A DNA stretch of 14,785 nucleotides from Clostridiales bacterium (lineage in GTDB: Bacteria > Bacillota > Clostridia > Christensenellales > Aristaeellaceae). The notes beneath the pieces were generated by a model. It saw only the letters and a program-made list of their open reading frames with translations, was not told where the DNA came from and ran no database searches. The first letter of the stretch is position 1, and every line of letters starts with the position of its first letter. The stretch covers positions 1 through 14,785 of the forward strand of contig JAAYJP010000028.1 of NCBI GenBank assembly GCA_012522875.1. Direction: 5' to 3'. Made by a program: the position numbers and the translations under genes. Of the stretch, positions 13,691 through 14,785 are shown one piece after another.

Positions 13691-14785
13691 ATGTACAGGC
13701 GGCTGATGATTACCCTGACCCTGTTGTTTTTGGTTTTGATCTTCCCGGCGTTAGCTGATCAGCATAATTTTGAGGCTTTCCATGCCAGCCTCACCTTGCC
13801 GGACGGTGTATATGAAACCGTGCTCACTCCCCGGAACCTGGCAAGCCATGAGGCGTTTATCCAGACCCAGGGGGGCACAGTGGCCGCTTGGGAGGCGGAC
13901 TTTTTGGCCCGCGGTATCTGGCTTCAAGCCTATGATCAGGACGCGGATCGCGTGCTGGTGGTATCGGCGCTCAAGGATGTGGATGGCCAGCGCTTCTTTG
14001 ACATCAACGAACATCCATCCAGCGTAAGGGCTGATTACCGCAAGTCCCACGGCAGGGATGGGGCCTGGTCAGTGCTGGGTTACAACTACGATTCCATCTC
14101 CTGGAAGAACTTCTCTTCCGGCCGTTTCCTCCAGCTGCGTTACAGCTATCGACAGGGTGGGGAGTTGGTGTGCCGGGGCTTCCAGCGGCGAACCATCAGA
14201 AATGGGTACACCATCACAGTTGACCTGCAAGTATTCGGGAGAAACCTCACCAGTGCTGACAACACGGCGCTTAACAAGGTTTTTGACACCTTTGGGTTTA
14301 CCCAGTTGTTGCCCGTGCCGGAGCTTCCCATTACGCTGGCGGAGACTGCCACGGCCCCTGTAGAAACATACAAGCGTACCTTCACGATGAAGGGGGAGAC
14401 CAAACCCAACGCCAAACTCAATGCTGTGGTCATGTCCTTTACGGACACACAGGGCCAGGTGTTTAATGTTAATGCTGATAACAGAGGCAGGTATTCCCTG
14501 CCGATCGAGCTTCCCCGGGAAGGAAACTACCTGATGACGCTTACAGTGGAGTCCCCGGGCCTGGAATCCCTCAGCAAAAGTTACAGCATCACCTATCAGG
14601 AAGGACTACTGCCTGCACTTATCTCGGCGCCACCGCCAGACCTCTTTCCTCAGGACAGCTTTACGCTGATGGGACGAACGGAGCCGGATGTGAAGGTTAT
14701 CCTTAGCGTCAACGGTGTGCTCAGCGAAAAGCGCACCGGGCGTGACGGGGAATTCAGTTTCAAAATGGATACGTCCATAGAGGGC
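13691..14785 (+). CDS. exported protein with Ig-like repeat modules (partial, runs off right edge)
   Basis: The first 365 codons are open to the end of the window and the stop is not seen. A clear signal peptide covers residues 1-22 (basic MYRR, a hydrophobic stretch, then ALA before D23, a good signal peptidase I site). Residues about 25-210 form an N-terminal region that I do not recognise. It is rich in aromatic residues and short beta-like segments, with one cysteine (161). After a Pro/Thr-rich linker come two related beta-rich modules: one opens with FTMKGETKPNAK (231-242) and its counterpart with FTLMGRTEPDVK (324-335), a period of about 93 residues. Each has a GxY/F-S segment (NRGRYSLPI, RDGEFSFKM) typical of bacterial Ig-like or carboxypeptidase-regulatory-like folds in surface proteins. 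The start has GGAGGT 7 bases upstream. It is transcribed away from purR. No anchor or enzymatic domain is visible in the part present. Confidence 0.85.
   Translation, partial: MYRRLMITLTLLFLVLIFPALADQHNFEAFHASLTLPDGVYETVLTPRNLASHEAFIQTQGGTVAAWEADFLARGIWLQAYDQDADRVLVVSALKDVDGQRFFDINEHPSSVRADYRKSHGRDGAWSVLGYNYDSISWKNFSSGRFLQLRYSYRQGGELVCRGFQRRTIRNGYTITVDLQVFGRNLTSADNTALNKVFDTFGFTQLLPVPELPITLAETATAPVETYKRTFTMKGETKPNAKLNAVVMSFTDTQGQVFNVNADNRGRYSLPIELPREGNYLMTLTVESPGLESLSKSYSITYQEGLLPALISAPPPDLFPQDSFTLMGRTEPDVKVILSVNGVLSEKRTGRDGEFSFKMDTSIEG

Noticed and set aside
1..14785. Mobile elements, CRISPR arrays, tRNA/rRNA genes, toxin-antitoxin or defence islands
   Set aside because: No repeat arrays, transposase motifs, integrase sites or RNA-gene signatures were seen, and every substantial interval is taken by housekeeping-type genes.

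Overview
The window looks like ordinary chromosome from a moderately GC-rich Firmicute, most likely of the Clostridia. The evidence is a Gram-positive-type PurR (helix-turn-helix plus phosphoribosyltransferase fold), strong GGAGG ribosome binding sites, frequent TTG/GTG starts, PepV- and PatB/MalY-type enzymes, and a purR-pth-mfd order that resembles a condensed form of the Bacillus purR...spoVC-mfd region. No phage, transposon, CRISPR, tRNA or rRNA sequence was seen.

Layout. (1) 1-3761, minus strand: a tightly overlapping five-gene run. In transcription order it holds a six-helix membrane protein of unknown function, an RsuA/RluB-type pseudouridine synthase, a small RsmC/YbxB-like methyltransferase, a PatB/MalY-type aminotransferase/C-S lyase, and the start of a PepV-like M20 dipeptidase that leaves the window at its left edge. 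A promoter is visible at 3792-3820. (2) 3834-6662, minus: uvrA, with a LexA/DinR-like box inside its promoter. (3) 6663-6942: a dense divergent control region. (4) 6943-8463, plus: an NCS2-family nucleobase permease closed by a strong terminator at 8481-8512. (5) 8537-13510, minus: mfd, pth and purR as one overlapping operon (transcribed purR-pth-mfd). (6) 13691 to the right edge, plus: the first 365 codons of an exported protein with repeated Ig-like modules.

The most interesting part is the regulation around the permease. Upstream of its promoter lies a pair of inverted PurBox-like sites. A second pair with the same 18-bp gap lies upstream of purR, so PurR probably controls itself and the permease. 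The permease leader also contains a 25-codon ORF with a good ribosome binding site. This ORF runs straight through an intrinsic terminator with eight Ts and stops just before the permease ribosome binding site. That geometry recalls the pyrBI attenuator of enteric bacteria, in which translation of a leader peptide decides whether RNA polymerase passes a terminator. The permease has UraA-like (uracil) sequence motifs, so a pyrimidine-type carrier may be under both purine-repressor and leader-peptide control. The regulatory model is inference. The sequence elements can be read directly.

uvrA and mfd encode partners in transcription-coupled nucleotide excision repair: Mfd recruits UvrA through its UvrB-like N-terminus. 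They sit on either side of the permease but have separate promoters. No stretch longer than 300 bases lacks a gene.
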